Part shown: piece by piece, positions 48,401-60,597 of the stretch
Position numbering within the stretch: position 1 is the stretch's first letter
How the letters are laid out: every line of letters begins with the position of its first letter
From: Trematomus loennbergii
Lineage: Eukaryota; Chordata; Actinopteri; Perciformes; Nototheniidae
NCBI GenBank assembly: GCA_012861695.1
Contig: JAAOOA010000027.1
Coordinates: 15,508,289 to 15,572,288 of the forward strand
Direction: 5' to 3'
DNA length: 64,000 bases
Notes under the pieces: generated by a model
Databases searched by the model: none
Told to the model about the DNA's origin: nothing
Seen by the model: only the letters and a program-made list of their open reading frames with translations
Position numbers and translations under genes: made by a program

Positions 48401-50433
48401 AATTGAGAAAATCTATGGTACATCACTCACTGAATCCCTTTAGTTTCTCCATTGGAGCACCTGGAGGAAATTAATTTAGCTAAGCAAACAGTCAAACCCA
48501 ATGATACCTTTCAGCACCGTTTTGTCTGGCAGACTGTAAAATTACAGCTGTGACATCTCAGAATTAGTGATGGATATCTCTAACTATTGGTTATCAACTA
48601 ATTATGACACTGCATGTGTTTAACAGGATGTTTTCAGCCATGTTTATCAGAACTTAAAACTGTTTTTACAGCATTTTGAGCCATTTCCTGAAAACATATA
48701 CTGTCTGATACCCTTTTCATTTTTACCAAAACACCTGTCCCCCATTCTGTCGACATTACCCAGGAGAGCGCAGAGTGGGCGGCAGGGAGAGAGGGAAGAA
48801 GGGAGGGGTGCTATTGTTGGCACACTCCTGCAGGCGGGGAATGTGGAGAGGTGGGAAGGGGAATTATAAAGAATAAATATTATTCTTACACAAAACTGCT
48901 TTGAATCAGAGTTGAAAAGCATATTTAAAAGATGTATGGATTTGATGAGATCATTTGGGGAAATGCTATGACACCCAACATAAAGGAAAATAAAAAGTTA
49001 AGTGGTAACCCAAAGGTCAACAGGAATGGAGGGAAGGTGAATGGAGATTAGAGCCTAGATGAACTTTAATAAAAGTCTAAAAGTAGACTAACGGTTGGCA
49101 ACCAAAGGGCAATAATAATGGGAGGCGTTAGATAAGGAGCAGCTTTTTTCAACTAGAGGAATTTGGTGACTGGAGACATCTATGAGCGGAGCTATCTTAA
49201 ATAAACATCTGTATGTACATATAGTGCCGAGATGCATGTTGAATACGCATTTCAGCAAAAACAATGAGCCACATCATTTTGGTGACCAATAGAATCAAAT
49301 AATACTTTATATTTATACTATTCTGGCTAAAGTAATTTCTTTCTGTGGGGTCTTCATTTTGGTTAAGCAGCAGAGTTCAAGAATATGTGGTTTAAGGAAG
49401 GCCTGTTACCAGATCCTAATTTTGGAAATCACAAAAGACTGCATGGACAGGTAGGACGTAGTGGAGTCAAATGTTTATGTCATCTTCACTTTATACGTTT
49501 GTCCAGTGATAAATCTAAAAAAGGAGTGCGATAAGGTATGTACTTTAGGTATGGAAACACAAATGTGTCACGACCACAAGCATCGGGATACAAAAATCGG
49601 ATGGTTAGTCCTTTAATGCAGGTTATTTTGGAGATGACAAAACAGCACTAGTGATCTGTTAAAGAGGAGCTAGTTGGTGAGTTTTTCTAATATTTTACAA
49701 AAGACTGAATTCATATGTATAGGAAGCAACACGGTATAGTAATTATTGTAAATAAATATATACAGTGTCAAAACATCTATCCATATGCATACTTGGAAAC
49801 ATCAGAAAATCCAATTGAGGAAAAAATGCCAACTACCACTGATCAGTACCATTACGACCCTTTTACTGTTCATAAGGTAAACTCATACCGTGAAATCAGT
49901 TACAGTAGCTTTAACAGTAACTGTATAGCACACCTCTGCAGTACATGCCCAAATCTTGCCACACGATTAGCCCTACTGTAGACGGAAGTGGGCACTGATC
50001 CCTGCTGAGATTTGGCTGAAGTGGTCATTGCTGTCCTGTCCACAGAGTCTAATAGCAAGGACGAGAGACGATAGTTGGTCCTGGGTTGTAGGGCACAGAG
50101 AGGGCAGTGTCTAGGGGAGAGAGGAACTCTGATAGACGGGCACAAAGGGACCATTGCTTTGGCTCGAGACGCAGCGGGAATTCAGTTGGAGTTCCGTGGG
50201 AAGAGTTGGGCTCAATGAGACAGATCTCTCTCCCTCTCTTTCCCTCTTCTCAATGAGTTTGTGACAGAAGCGTAGATGGAGACGTCAACAAAGCACTCAC
50301 AAGCAGCCCTTAATAATTCAGTGCAGAAATTTTTTCAATCCAACATGAGATATGCACCATTACAATACTGCTAGCGGGGAGTATAACTAATCAGACACAA
50401 TGTGATGAACTGTACTTCTGGAAATCATTATAT
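45464..50433. other. Non-coding, no gene seen
   Basis: Unique sequence. A GGGA microsatellite lies at 46287-46311. A small inverted repeat (CTTTTAACCA with TGGTTAAAG) lies at about 47694-47722. A GC-balanced block with several short open frames lies at about 46040-46260. None of the frames has a domain. No splice-bounded exon or element ends recognised. Confidence 0.5.
46287..46311. repeat. (GGGA)n short tandem repeat
   Basis: About five GGGA units ending in a G run, inside a wider purine-rich stretch (46256-46320). Confidence 0.9.
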
Positions 50434-50690
50434 AGACCCTCCAGAAAAACGCGATTATGCGATCGCATAATTTACCGCATAATCAGCAAAATGGCGCAGA
50501 TTTTTAAAAGGGCGCATATTTATTAAAAGGTCGCATAATCCCCGCATTTTTCCACACAAAGTTGAGGGAAAAAAAGTTAACGTGAAGTAGTGATGTCATC
50601 GAGAGAGAAAACAACAAGATCAGCGCCATATAGATTATTATATACTATTATACTATTATTATTATATACTATTATACGGCTCTGACCAAG

Positions 50691-50966
50691 ATGAACAAAT
50701 CGAATCCATCTCATTTGCCTACGAACATTTCTGCTAAAGACCGGGCAAAGCAGTACCCCGATGTCTTGCACGAAAGTGGGGGGAAACTATTCTGCACCCC
50801 GTGCAACTGTGTGTTGGAGCATAAGAGAAAATCGACGGTGACGACCCACTTTGATTCATTCAAACATTCTAAAATGCTTTCTGCTGCTGCGGACAAGAAA
50901 GTCAAACAACTCACGTTCACCGAGGCATCAACCTCCAAAACCCTTTCGAGGGCTACAAGAAACGAG
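50691..50966 (+). pseudogene. Transposase N-terminal exon, CGGBP1-like zinc finger
   Basis: A 92-codon reading frame starts at 50691 and runs to a consensus donor GAG|GTGAGT at 50967. The segment VLHESGGKLFCTPCN and the following residues place a C-x2-C-x14-H-x5-H zinc finger at C35, C38, H53 and H59. A basic region (KKVKQL) follows. The HE-x-GGKLFC-x-xC pattern is that of CGGBP1, a vertebrate DNA-binding protein thought to derive from a hAT transposase. By family knowledge such a finger binds the element's own end repeats. No acceptor or DDE catalytic exon remains inside the element, so the frame is orphaned. If transcribed it would give only the DNA-binding domain. It is intact, without stops, which suggests a fairly young copy or selection on this family. 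Confidence 0.8.
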
Positions 50967-51034
50967 GTGAGTAGCCTACAAGATTGAAGCTGGTCAGATA
51001 ACGAACGAGTAATGAAAACAGAATGAGGCGGAGA

Positions 51035-51037
<3 letters not shown>

Positions 51038-51090
<53 letters not shown>
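51038..51090. repeat. (GT)n(GA)n microsatellite inside the hAT element
   Basis: About 21 GT units are followed by five AG units. It lies in the residual intron just after the transposase exon. Confidence 0.97.
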
Positions 51091-51344
51091 TGATTAAAAT
51101 AGCCCATATATAAATACATAAATAACACTTTGTGATGTAGCTTGCTTCTAGTATGCTTGTTTATCATAGGAACTCTTTAAAAGGGCTCACTTTCATTCAG
51201 TAGTAGCCTAGTAACAGGGTGTGGGAGAAGAATCACCTTTTTTCCGCCTCCCGCATATTTCGCAACTTTTCGCATATTTAGCATATTTCCGCATATTTCG
51301 CAACTTCACCGCATAAAATCACATAAAAACCCTGCATGTTTAAT

Positions 51345-51410
51345 CGCATAATCAAGGATTTTAGCCCGCATAATCAAGGATTTTAGCCCGCATAATCAAG
51401 GATTTTAGCC
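51345..51410. repeat. Three tandem 22-bp units at the hAT right end
   Basis: CGCATAATCAAGGATTTTAG plus CC is repeated three times without change (51345-51366, 51367-51388, 51389-51410), directly abutting the terminal inverted repeat. Each unit carries one CGCATAAT word, so this looks like amplification of a subterminal binding site. Confidence 0.97.
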
Positions 51411-51430
51411 CGCGTTTTTCTGGAGGGTCT

Positions 51431-53336
51431 AATTATAAGTAATTATTAACATGCACTTTTAATTGACTGTAATTTTAGATGTATAATACAGAAAAATAAT
51501 AGAGTATCCAGACTAGTGTTATTGTTAATCCATTAATACCTTTCTTTCCTCATAGCCAAGTTTCCCCTTGATTTTATCTGTATTATGCCAAGCCAAGGCA
51601 TGTTGCAATCCAAAGCACACACAGATCCCAATGAAATAAAAGCATCAATCTGATCCAAAACTACTACAGAAATCCCATTGTTCATCACGCAACACTGACC
51701 CTAGACAATCAAGCTCTATTGGGAAACTCGGCACGGTTAAACACTCAACCAAAATACACACATTCACACACGTCGGTGTTACTGGTGTTAGATGGTGTCT
51801 TGGCCTAAACTGACATTTTTTGTTTATTTTAATTTTGTAATGACAAAATAAAACCCATTTGGTTCATTTAAATGAAAGAGATAAGCAAAAGCTTCACCGC
51901 AGAGGTGGTATATACAGCAATCTAACATTAAAGATCAAAGTAAGTCTTCTGAGCGTCATCCACGGATATATTTTCTTGTAAAATGTCGGGTGTAATCTCT
52001 ACCAATGGAATTTTCACAAGTGTATTAACCAGTGGGAATTTGTCCAGTGGTGAATACCTCCCCTACATATGTGACAATGTAATAATTTCTCCAATGCTCA
52101 CTCCATCAACATAATTTGAAGTTGTTTGTGTTTCAGGAATGCTACTTGTGGAACCTGGCCTAAGGAAACGTATATACCACGAGGGTCTAGAGGAAGATAT
52201 TCCAAACAGTGCTAATATCCTAAAACCCCACCACTGGGCATCAAGCGACCCTGCATAGGAGGCATAAAGAAGGAATGTCAAAAAACTGTAATAATCCAGT
52301 TCATTACTTCTTCTAATAGCTTACTTCTATACCTGTATTTGATTTCTAACCATGTTTGAAGTGGGTTTTTAAACCAAAATGTACATTGAAGTGACCCCTA
52401 GGCTCCAAGTCCCTTATAAGGGACCACTGCTATACTAAAGTCAACTACTCACTTCTCGCCCCAAGCAGCCTTTACGACCCCCTCCACTTTTCTAAAACCC
52501 CCGTGACCCCCCAGACTCGCCCCTGCCCCTTGCTCCACCCCACCCTCCTATGCCCTCCCTGGCACCTTTGCCCCACGGCCCGGCTTCATTCATCTAGCCA
52601 CCCCTCTCCGGCCAGGGGAGCTGAAGGCCCTCTTTGTATGTGCTCCCTGGGAGATATTAACCCCCCGTCTCTGCGCTCCCACCAAACAAAGGAAGCACTT
52701 ACTAACCGCTAAAGCCTTCACAAACAGCGCCTTTCAAATGAACCCTGCTCCATGCGGTGCAGAGGGAGGGGAGCGCCCAGGAGAGAAAAGCCCAAAACAT
52801 TTGCCTGTTTTCGCAGATTACAGAAAACCTGGTGGTGCTGTACTCAGATCTTGTTGAGTTGACGTGCTACATCGCTAGGTTCCTGAGGTAGAAAGAATGG
52901 CATAAGTCCATATATGCTCACACAGAACAGGTATTTTTATTAAGATGACATCCTATCCAAACCATATATTCAATCTTGACTGTACACTAGATTGTAATTC
53001 TTATGTTGACTTTACCTACTTGCAACAAGAAACAAAACCCTGGCCCTTAATTTGTCTGTTTGACAAGGGGACCTATGGGTTGCTCTGCATCACAGAAGAT
53101 ATTTTTCTTGAGTGTATTGAAGAACCTAACGAGTTGACATTTTCAAATTACACAATTCATAATAACTCAGGTCTACATAACATGTTGGCAATGTGTAAGT
53201 TGTTTATGTGTTCTATTACAGTAATGGTAATATCTTTAACTGTCAACATACCTATGTTGACTTGTACTTTGCTGCAATATGCCAACTAGTGATCCATGAA
53301 CTTGCCCAACCCTTAATGCTAATAGAAATGCCACCT
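51431..53336. other. Non-coding, no gene seen
   Basis: Unique sequence. A C-rich stretch (52460-52700) holds runs of 4-6 C (52498-52538) that could form a quadruplex on the minus strand. GC-balanced sequence continues to about 52880 and may be regulatory. The plus frame of 114 codons at 52945-53289 shows no domain. Nothing else recognised. Confidence 0.5.
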
Positions 53337-53962
53337 TTAACCCTTGTGTTGTGTTCGAAAGCTGTAACCGTTCATGGTGTTCGCGGTCCAAAACACTCAA
53401 AAATAAGGACTATCATCCAATATTGTTTTAACTACATCATAACTAACTTATAATGCATTGCTAACCGTACAATCCTGTTGTTATTTTTATTTTATGGCCC
53501 CAAAACACATTACACCACATATTGCACACGTGCATGTGTGTGTTCAGGTTCAAGTGTTAGTGTACATTATTCTTTGTGTAAGGTTGAGTTCCCGTGGGGG
53601 GAGGGGGGCAGAGGGAGAGGAGACAAGGTGCATGTTGTGAAAATATTATTGTTACAGTGGATGAAGGCGGTGGGGTAGGGGTGTCTAAAGTCAAAGATGA
53701 ATCTTGATTGGGCCAAATTTGACCCCGAGTGACCCAAAACAATGCTTCTGGGTCTTCCCAGACCCGAACACCAAATGATACACTTTTTTTTAGAGATCTT
53801 CAGACTTGGCTAAAATTGTTAAAATCAGTTTTGTAGTGTTTATATAGCTGTTGTGGAGGATATCATGAAGCCTTGTTCCGATAACAAAAACTAGAGCGTA
53901 GTTATTATATCATTTTAACTTGAAACGGGTCACGGGAGACCCGAACACAACATAAGGGTTAA
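53337..53962. mobile_element. piggyBac-type non-autonomous element, 626 bp including TTAA sites
   Basis: TTAA at 53337-53340 is followed by CCCTTGTGTTGTGTTCG. The right end is CGAACACAACATAAGGG followed by TTAA at 53959-53962. The 17-bp inverted repeats have one mismatch, start with CCC, and lie inside TTAA duplications. These are all piggyBac hallmarks. Internal words such as GGGCCAAATTTGACCCC and CAGACCCGAAC are inward palindromic repeats. No transposase frame remains. Confidence 0.92.
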
Positions 53963-56900
53963 GATAATAAGATCAACACCTTAGCATGACATGACACACT
54001 TCATAACTGCATGTAAAAAAGATACAGCCCTACAAAACACTAACAGACCTTTTGTGTAATGAAAACAGCAGCTGTGGCTGTTGTATTGGTTTAGTTCATC
54101 AGGACCTTTCAAGACAGTGAAAACACATGATGTCTTGAACAAACAGAAGCACACACAAATATCATAAGCAAATTTTTGGGCAAGTGTGTCATGTTCTTGA
54201 GGTTCCCAGCACAATCAAAAATCACACAAGCTGCCTCCCAGGCTGGAAATAAGTCTGCCAATAACCTTTTATCCCCTTAAAAATGTGCACTTAATATGAT
54301 GGGGGGAAATGACTATGATTAGTTTTCCCTCAAACGTTTTGGCGAGTGGATTGCTCTCCTATTCAGGAAAAGAGAAGAAAAAGCGTTGGAAAGACAGAAA
54401 GAGGGAAGGAGGGTCCAGATTCAGTGTAACTATTGACCTCAGATGCTTACGAGTTTAATGAGAGTGATGACACTGCACACCGGTGAAGAACAAAGACAGA
54501 ACAATCACACACATTATTATCCATGACGTATAACGCCAGCACATAGTTGAACTCACAACAGGTCAACAACCTCTGAGCCTGAGGGATAAACTGCCAGTCT
54601 CAGCAAATTGAATTGCAAACATAGAGTATAATCATATTGTTCAATTAGGAATGGAGAAATGGGAACAATATGTGCAATAGAAAGGACATTTTTTGAATAA
54701 TGCGTTTACTTTCATGAGTTAAATGGTTTTGCCTTCATCAAGAGTTAAAGACTATAAAAGCACTTGCTGTAAAGATCTTTACAGCCATTGTTCTGCTGCG
54801 TGATAAATGTTGTTTAAACTGCATAATGTAACCTTTATTGGACTTCACCTCACCATGACATGTTGAGGGGTTTGTTTGCATTTCTTGCTTTGTGGACTTC
54901 ATGTGTGACATCATTTCGTAAAGGAACTGTACATGTGATTTTCAAGAGCAGTTTGTTTGATTTTTTTGTATGAATGTTTGGAGTATTAGTCATATTTGTC
55001 GGAGCCAAAAGGTAAAGTTTCACCCAAATGTTGGCACTTGCAGGTTTTTCCCAACAATGAGTCACACAGAGCAGTAAGGAGGGATTGTGGGTAAGCTTCC
55101 TTAAAAAGGTTGCCTGTCCTCTCAAGGTGTGCTATCACCTTTACAGATGTCTGGTATATTCCTGCAGGCCACTGATTTAACATTACTGTAACATTATTGT
55201 TAGTTTTGACAGCTCTATTTGTTTACACTCCTCAGGCAGGAAAACTGTGTATTGTGTTAATGTGCACCTTCCCACTGTCCAACTGACATTCCTCTATTCA
55301 TCCAAACACATGTGGTACAAACCCCCCGTTCACAGGACAACGTGAGCCCAGAAGGAGTGGACCGGCTCAGGTCCAAGTCACAGGAATCGTCTTCCCACAT
55401 CTGAGCTTTCTGCCAATGAATGAGGCTTTGTCTGCAGAGGAATGAGATCCATATCTCCCATTTGGCATCGCTCATGTCGTCACTAATCAGAAGCAGATGA
55501 GCAGACAAGTTACGCTCTGCGCTGACTGTGTGTGTGTATGTGTGTGAGTGACTGACTTTGTGCACACATGAATGTGAGCATGTGTGTGTAGAGCTTAGAT
55601 TGGTCTTACTGCTGAGCTATGGAACATGACTGGGGTTAAAAACATGGTTTATGTAAAGATCAGAACACGCTGATGTGAAACATACACTCTGGTCCTCATC
55701 ATGTTTTATGACCACTGTCAGAAAATTATTGTTACTATGTCTTCATCAATACATCAGTTACATTTAGAACTATATGTTGTGAGACAGATTTTGAAAGTTG
55801 TCTTTATGAATGATTTGTAAGTGAGTCTGAATAAGGCAGAAGGAACAGTAAATGTACAGTATCCATACGTCAAGTGATGAACTCTGAAGTCATCCAGTAC
55901 ACACACACACACTGTAGCTACAGCTGAGCTGCAGCACAGACAGTGGAAGGAAAATACAGGCATGTGCCACCCATAGGTCAGAAAGAGAACAACCGTTTTC
56001 TCACGGAACAAGAATGGAGATGGTATGAATCAGCTAGGTGTTGTAACAATGTAGTGTACACTTGTATCTCTTGTTATTATTAGTAACGCCCTAGAGTACA
56101 TTTTATAAATAAAAAAAAGAGTAAATAAGGAAATAATCAAATGAAGTTCAAAGAAAAAAAGGTGTATAGACTAAAAAAACGATTTCTATTACAGCAATTC
56201 CAATACGAATATTAAGGCAAACAAAAGTGCAATGTTGCTCAAGGGCCCATCAGTAGGGCAGGCGGTTGGGGACACAGTGTTGAGGCTGAGCAGTTGAAGG
56301 ACAGTGCCTCTGTACCGAACACATATTTGGATGAGGCGATTTACATCAAGGCTGACTTAAGACATTTATTATTTTGGGTTAGGGTCCCACACACGTTGTG
56401 GTTTGGAGTAAGTGGCTCTGTCTGTCAAAGTAAGGTACCAGACATACGGCCAACCTCAAGTTCCTATGAGGAAGGTGATGGTTTCCTACCAATGGGGCTT
56501 TTTAAAAGGCAACTTTGTGATGTTTCTCAAACCATGCCGTTCCCAAACTTCTCATGGCCACATTCACTCTGTACAAAGGATCTCTGTTCGCTCTGGCCTC
56601 TCTCAGTATCCCTTTGTGAACTTAGTCGGCAAGTCCTCTGCACTGGAATGCCTGTTTTCAGAGTTAGGAGGTAAAATGCACACAGAGGGACACACAAACA
56701 CATACCCACATATTTTTCCAAGACACCCACATTAAGACATCAAGTTAACCCAAAGACAGGTCACTGTGCATCCCAAAATGGGCAAACGGTCTCCTCTAAT
56801 TGAGATATGTGGCCTTCGTTGTCATTCTGGTTAACCACGGGTCATAAGTATTATCATATGTTAGCCTCTGGACATGAATGGAAGAACATTCACTCTAACA

Positions 56901-57097
56901 AAGAGAGTGACGGACACAGACAAAGTTTGAGGAGTGAGGGAATATCTGTGAGAATGACAGGAGATGGAGAAGGAGAAGGAGAGAAAGGCTGCAGAAAAGG
57001 GTGAGAGCTTGGGAGCTTCAGACGACCTCTTCACCAGTAGAGACTGTACGAGGGGGATGAATGTAGTCCTTTGTGCGGGGCAGACTGTGGGCTCCAA

Positions 57098-57098
<1 letters not shown>
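53963..57098. other. Non-coding, no gene seen
   Basis: Unique sequence. Overlapping open frames of 107-126 codons at 56294-56735 on the plus strand have no recognisable domain. No exon, RNA or element ends recognised. Confidence 0.5.
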
Positions 57099-57173
<75 letters not shown>

Positions 57174-57188
57174 TGTGTGTGTGTGTGT

Positions 57189-57228
<40 letters not shown>

Positions 57229-57252
57229 TGTGTGCGTGTGTGCGTGTGTGTG
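57099..57252. repeat. Interrupted (GT)n microsatellite, about 154 bp
   Basis: GT array with GG interruptions at about 57129, 57167 and 57189 and CG substitutions near the right end (GCGCGTGTGTGCGTG). It lies inside a long plus frame (56964-57491), which is an artefact. Confidence 0.97.
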
Positions 57253-59003
57253 AAAAAGAAAGAGAGTTAGGCAGCCCAGGCTCAGGGCCTACAGATGTCT
57301 GGAGCTGCGCCGCTCACCCCCGGCCTCCACAGGCAGCAAGCAGCTGTTGTCAGAGAGAGACAGGCCGCCCCGGAGAGACTGGGAGGGGGCCAATGGGCAG
57401 AAAACAAGAAAGAGCCTCTTTCACAGCCTGGTATGTCCTTCTGGATCCCCGCACAATGTATCCTTTGAGGACCCAGAAGAATAACATTTAGATTTAAAGT
57501 TTTCTCATCCTGGGAAGTTTGGGTCAGCTCGCTCAGTCCTCCTGCTCTCTAAACTGCTGAAGGGTTGATGCTGAGGTTATGTTTGGGGCTTAGGGAAGAC
57601 TGTGGCTGGAGTGAGGACAAGAGATGTGGCTACACTCTCCATCCAAGAACTCCAGCAGATAAAGTAAAGCATCCACATATAGTTCAAGCTTTCCTTTGAC
57701 TAACACAGAAAGGAAATGTCAAATTGTATATGATTTCCATTGTACTTCTCACTTGTCTCAAATATACAATCAAAGTCCTCACCTTGTGGTGACTCAACGA
57801 GCTAACAGGACAGTCTAGACGGTCTATCACTAACTGTAACCCAGACAATCACATTTCAATGTCAATCAGCCAGGATTCAGAGTTACACACAAACTAAACT
57901 CCCAGCAGGTGTTTATGAAATCACTCCCAGCACCTGCAGAGTCGGGGAACTGAGCCACTGTGTTTCCAAGGCTCCCAAGTCAAACAGGGCACAACGCATT
58001 ACTTGTTGTAGTACAGAATGTGCCTTAGCAGTTCTGGAGACAGGTTTGCTGAGATGTTTCCACAGAAGAATTAGGTAAGTAATATACTCAGGGTATCCAG
58101 GGAGGAAAGGTTGTCCCGTGGTCTGGGAAAAAGTTGTGTCAGTTGGAAGGGAAAGGAAGGAAGGAACTACTCTTTTTTTCAGCTAAAAAAGCCAGGCCTG
58201 ACATTATTGGAATTGCTTTAAAGTACTTTTATCCACCCGCCCTTGGCAAGGAATGTTTCACCTGTAAAGTCCAGCAGAACAACTCCAAAAGAAGGAGTTC
58301 TTATAGCTCAAAGATCAGATTAAAATGTGTTTAAAAATGTATTGTGACTCTTAATTCTCATTTGCCGCTTTTAATATTTCATCTTTTTAACAGTTTTTAT
58401 GTTTTTTTAAATTACCCATAATCACTATATTACATTTTCAATAAAAAAAGTGAGTAACAGATTTCGACCCCGTTTATGACTCTCGTCTCAGAATTACACA
58501 ATAAACAAAGAGGTGTTGTTAGAGAAACAAAGCCTGCATAAACAACACATACATAGACAGCTTTAAGCTTATCACAAAGAAATAACAAGATTTACCAAAC
58601 AGAAAAGCAGGTCTTTAAGGTCACCCAATAAAAACACAAGCCATGTTGCCCATTCCTTGTTCTACATATCCTTGAACATCTTTTTTCTTCTGCCTCTGTT
58701 GCACATGTGGGATTACTTTTGGGCAGCTGGCGGACGTGGTGCAACAGGGAAGGGCAGGGTGGCAAAACAGATCATACAGAGAGGGAGAGTCTGCCAAGGC
58801 AAACACAGTGGAGAGTTGGGAAGTCACCGGCTGTCTGCCATACAGTATATGCCCAGAACAAAACATCGGCATGCCTGGGCAGGAATTAAACCTCATACAG
58901 TACATTAAGTTAAATCCATTGATTAGGTCTGAGACAAAATTAATCTAAAACTGTGAGACGGAATTGCATATGCAGTTAGGATAGAAATGGTAAACTTTAA
59001 TTG
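57253..59003. other. Non-coding, no gene seen
   Basis: A GC-balanced island at about 57280-57480 is followed by unique sequence. A microexon-like arrangement lies at 58066-58074 (acceptor-like TTTCCACAG, nine bases, then donor GTAAGT), listed as a finding. No recognised gene. Confidence 0.5.
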
Positions 59004-59072
59004 TTAAGTGGTAAACAAAATCATAAAAAAACCTACAATATGAGAGTTCATAAATATGTTCTATAAGAGGAC
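59004..59072. repeat. 69-bp direct repeat, copy 1
   Basis: Starts at a TTAA and matches 60173-60242 over nearly its whole length. Both contain ATATGAGAGTTCATAAATAT followed by GTT and CTATAAGAGGACT or TTATAAGAGGACT. There are few differences. Confidence 0.85.
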
Positions 59073-59859
59073 TATAAGCTAAGCTAATGCAGTGTATGCT
59101 CCGACCGTCCACACTCACAAGAACGGCCTACAGACATAAATAAACCAGCGACTGTATTCGCCATGACACAGACAGTCTGTGGTTTGTACTTGTTTAACTT
59201 TTGTCTAGTTTTCTGAACAGATATGAGGAGCTGTGAGCTCTGAGGGCTAACAGCTAACGGCTGATGTTGGTTTTGTGTTTCGCATTGAAGATGACGTCAC
59301 GGCTCCGCCTACACTGCGTTACTATAGATACTGCCCCAGTTCCTAAACTGTAATGGAATTGCGCCATAAAGTGAGCCAGTCCTAACAAGGCCTAACGAGG
59401 CTTAGCCATGCCGAGCGAGGCCGTGTAGTGGAAATGCGCCATTAGAGAGATCCGAAGCATAGTAACTATGTGCTGAGATGCATGTTGCACAATGTTATTT
59501 TTGAACAAAATGTGATTTCTTTCAACAACTCATTTGTATTTCTTCATTTACTGTATTTCTGTATAGCAATCTTTCTCTGCAGAAACCTCTAAGTACAGAG
59601 CATAGATTATGCTCAGCAGTGTGTAGTTGGGTGGTCAAACAATCTAGTATTATGAATGAAGTGTGTAATATTTGGTGCAAAAGTTTGCATTTGGTAAGTG
59701 TTTATGTAGTTTTGAGTGCAGTTCTTCATTTAGCAGGAGAAATTAGGTGTTTTGCACTTTGGGTGTGTGGTTTTGTGAATTGTGTTTAGTGTTCTGTGAA
59801 AATGAGCAATTAAAAAAAAATGTGTGTTAGTAATCGAGAAAAACTGTAAATGAAAATAA
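59073..59859. other. Unassigned sequence, probably repeat-derived in part
   Basis: Contains two related words 75 bp apart, GTAATGGAATTGCGCCAT (59350-59367) and GTAGTGGAAATGCGCCAT (59425-59442). A series of AAGGCC/GAGGC-type repeats lies between them. The right one, preceded by GAGGCCGTGTAGTGGAAATG, resembles the end of a fish MITE, but a matching left end was not found. No gene. Confidence 0.4.
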
Positions 59860-60176
59860 GGAGCCACTCCCCACGCCCCTTAGAGATATTTGAAAAGAAC
59901 ACAATGGTGCTCTAGGAGGAGATTCAGGTGATAAGGTGGGCGGGGTCACCTTGGTTGGTTATTGGCTAATGGTTACACAAGCCAACAAATTGTTATGACA
60001 TCATAAAGTGGCCAAATCTGATCCGCTCATTTTCAGACAGGTTTTTATATAAATGGATCAGGACAAAAAGTGAGAGAATCTTTTTTCGTGAAACTTTCAG
60101 AATCTCTTTACACAGAGGGGACACATGTTTATGTATAAAACATGAACAAGTGGATTTTGCATAAAGTGACCTTTAA
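59860..60176 (+). mobile_element. TTAA-family element, right part only
   Basis: The right side resembles the element at 60831-61242. Both have GGGACACAT followed by TTTATGTATAAAA, then a spacer and a GATTTTGCATAA or CATTTTGCATGA word close to the terminal TTAA. Here the TTAA is at 60173-60176, preceded by GTGACC. No left end is recognised, so the start coordinate is approximate. Confidence 0.55.
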
Positions 60177-60242
60177 GTGATAAACTAAATCATTAAAAAC
60201 ACTACAAATATGAGAGTTCATAAATATGTTTTATAAGAGGAC
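60173..60242. repeat. 69-bp direct repeat, copy 2
   Basis: Partner of 59004-59072. It begins exactly at the terminal TTAA of the preceding element fragment. Confidence 0.85.
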
Positions 60243-60597
60243 TTGCTTTAAAGACGGCCTTTATAAAAGCAGTGGTCTCAGGGGTTAAATATCCTGAAGG
60301 GATGCTTCTCTCTGAAATGCAGAAAAAGGTAATTCATTAAGATAAGATGGAAATAAACAATTCAAAGTTGAACAAACATAATTACAGTATGAATACTGCA
60401 GTCCAAAACAACTCCAATGCCAAATGTCCTTAAAAAGACCCTTTAGAGAGCCACCTTGCTTACGTGCCTGATGCCATACACTGAACAATGAGGTGCATAA
60501 TACATGGTGGAAAACACTATTTGCAGGAAGTGTGTTAAGTATTATTCACCGTATTGGCTGAGTCATTGTCTGCTCAAATTTCAGATAATTGGACAAA
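60243..60597. other. Non-coding, no gene seen
   Basis: Unique sequence with a short, featureless open frame on the minus strand. Nothing recognised. Confidence 0.5.

Larger units (their letters stand above)
50434..51430. mobile_element. Internally deleted hAT element with transposase first exon
   Basis: Terminal inverted repeats of 20 bp (AGACCCTCCAGAAAAACGCG and its exact complement) bound a 997-bp element. The flanks CATTATAT and AATTATAA agree at 6 of 8 positions and are plausibly a decayed 8-bp target duplication. Both subterminal regions are packed with CGCATAAT/CGCATATT words: about six on the left (50450-50545) and seven on the right (51250-51400), likely transposase-binding sites. 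The interior keeps the first transposase exon (50691-50966) and then loses the catalytic part. A GT/GA microsatellite and the right subterminal block follow. It is therefore non-autonomous, derived from a coding hAT relative. Confidence 0.9.
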
